Below are positions 62,865-64,000 of a DNA stretch of 64,000 bases, piece after piece (the first letter of the stretch is position 1; each line of letters starts with the position of its first letter). The stretch spans positions 576,506 through 640,505 of the forward strand of contig NC_030992.1 of NCBI RefSeq assembly GCF_000149955.1, written 5' to 3'. Made by a program: the position numbers and the translations under genes. The DNA is from Fusarium oxysporum f. sp. lycopersici 4287 (lineage: Eukaryota; Ascomycota; Sordariomycetes; Hypocreales; Nectriaceae). The notes below the pieces were generated by a model. It was not told the origin of the DNA. It did not search any database and saw only the letters and a program-made list of their open reading frames with translations.

Positions 62865-63856
62865 GTCTGGCAGTTGACAGAAGAGTCTAGTAGGTAGAGA
62901 GAGTCTCGTTAACAAAAAGAAAGACGTTGATATTGCGCTCGTCTTGGCTTCGTCTTTTGGTAGCTGGTATATATCCTCACACCCCCCTTCATCGGCAGAT
63001 GCTCACTCCCCCCGTCTTGTTGCTCATGTTCCCACCTCTTTTTCCCTTCTTCAGCTTGTATCTTGTTCTCCGTCACATCTTATTACTACTTTCGAATAGT
63101 TCAAGAACGGGAATAAGCTGTGAACACAAGAAATGAGGCGTGCAGATATCGTCATTCCTACCGCCACATTCTTTTTACGTTGCGTTGTAAGGCAAGGTTG
63201 CCTTTCAAATCTCCAGAACTTGCCTTGTCCTGCCATTTTGCACTCCCGGGCCCATCTTCAGCCCTCCCCCCTTCTGTACCGTACCCTACCAGCTGCTAGC
63301 CCAGTTCAGACTCCCCCCTACGCTCCACCCCCGTAGGCGTACCTACAGGGGTTGTCGACAGCGCTTGCCGACGCCAGGAACAGTGAGTGTAACAGCGCCA
63401 GAGCATCAACGTCAACGCTGGATCTCCCATTAACCTGAGGTGCTTGATGCGTAAGGTGCAGATTGAACTTAACCGCTTTGCCTCCCACCTTCCTTTTCCC
63501 ATCCGATTCTTCAATACCACATCCCGCACGTTGGTTCTTCATATTGGATCTGTTTTCTTCGACTTTTTTTTTCATTCTTCTCTTCTATCTACAACCAATA
63601 AATATATACTCCCAAATAAACAACAGCATTCCTCCAGTTTCAAACAGCATCCCCGATACGCTCTGTCATTCGTCGACCTTTTTTTGCTACGGCATTGGCG
63701 GACGCGGACCCAGCTGCACCAGGTTCTGCAGAGCACCTATTGTGTCTTGGACTGACCAGACGGATACCCCGAAGCCATCATCGCCACCACACAACCACCC
63801 CGTAACACCCTAGCACCAACAACATCGCTTGTTTATTTCGGTCGGATCTTCAAAGT

Positions 63857-63872
63857 AAAAAAAAAAAAAAAA
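63857..63872. repeat. poly-A run (16)
   Basis: Sixteen A in a row within the promoter-like right end, possibly a nucleosome-depleting dA:dT tract ahead of a gene beyond the window. Confidence 0.8.
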
Positions 63873-64000
63873 GGAGGCCGCAAACGGGGAAGAAAAGAGG
63901 TCATCAACAGTTTAACCGAGAAACCGTTACCTTCTCGACAACCGTCTATTCTATGACGGATTAGTCTCGGGCCTATGTCATCCTAGCTTCAGCCTCCCTT

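Larger units (their letters stand above)
57001..64000. other. gene-poor region, right half, with simple repeats and promoter-like end
   Basis: No supportable gene. This half carries several microsatellites and, from about 62.5 kb on, long pyrimidine tracts, T-runs and CT-rich stretches that resemble fungal promoters and 5' leaders. It also has a 16-base A-run at 63857-63872. The simplest reading is regulatory DNA of a gene starting beyond the right edge; this is inference. Confidence 0.4.

Overview
This is a piece of a filamentous ascomycete genome, most likely a Sordariomycete close to Fusarium. The support is short introns (43 to 96 bases) with GTAAGT/GTGAGT-type donors, CTAAC/CTGAC branch points and YAG acceptors, the gene families present, and the protein sequences. 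The genus is an inference, not a proof. The assembly is a draft: 406 bases of N (8381-8786) lie inside the first large gene.

Left part (1-30.2 kb) holds conserved housekeeping genes. They are VPS13 (minus, 1980-11662), a mitochondrial DUF3429/TMEM69-type membrane protein (12952-14530), an XMAP215/Stu2/Alp14 TOG protein (minus, 15027-17718), an Ntr1/TFIP11-like G-patch splicing factor (19876-22239), a secreted proteinase K-like subtilase (23054-24336) and a SIT4 phosphatase-associated SAPS protein (26018-30230). The SAPS gene has an odd 713-base last intron that contains cassette-exon-like, partly broken coding sequence.

Middle part (31.6-48.6 kb) looks more accessory. It holds a very large NRPS-like protein (31616 to 38772 or 39094), an OPT oligopeptide transporter (minus), a short-chain dehydrogenase (minus) and, divergent from the dehydrogenase, a fungal transcription-factor-like protein without a zinc cluster. 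The NRPS-like gene is the most striking object. It keeps the order T-E-C-A-T-C-T over about 2,400 stop-free codons, yet every carrier serine, every condensation/epimerisation histidine and most adenylation core motifs are replaced. It therefore looks like a maintained pseudo-enzyme rather than a peptide synthetase. A C7 run near its 3' end probably hides a frameshift to a Ser/Pro-rich tail.

Right part (48.6-64 kb) is gene-poor. I can support only one small coding-like unit there (49534-49989), a coiled-coil protein with one membrane segment interrupted by an in-frame TAG. The remaining 14 kb carry simple repeats, a poly-A run and pyrimidine-rich promoter-like stretches, but no gene, tRNA, rRNA or recognisable transposon that I could find. 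The two window ends may be regulatory DNA of genes lying outside.
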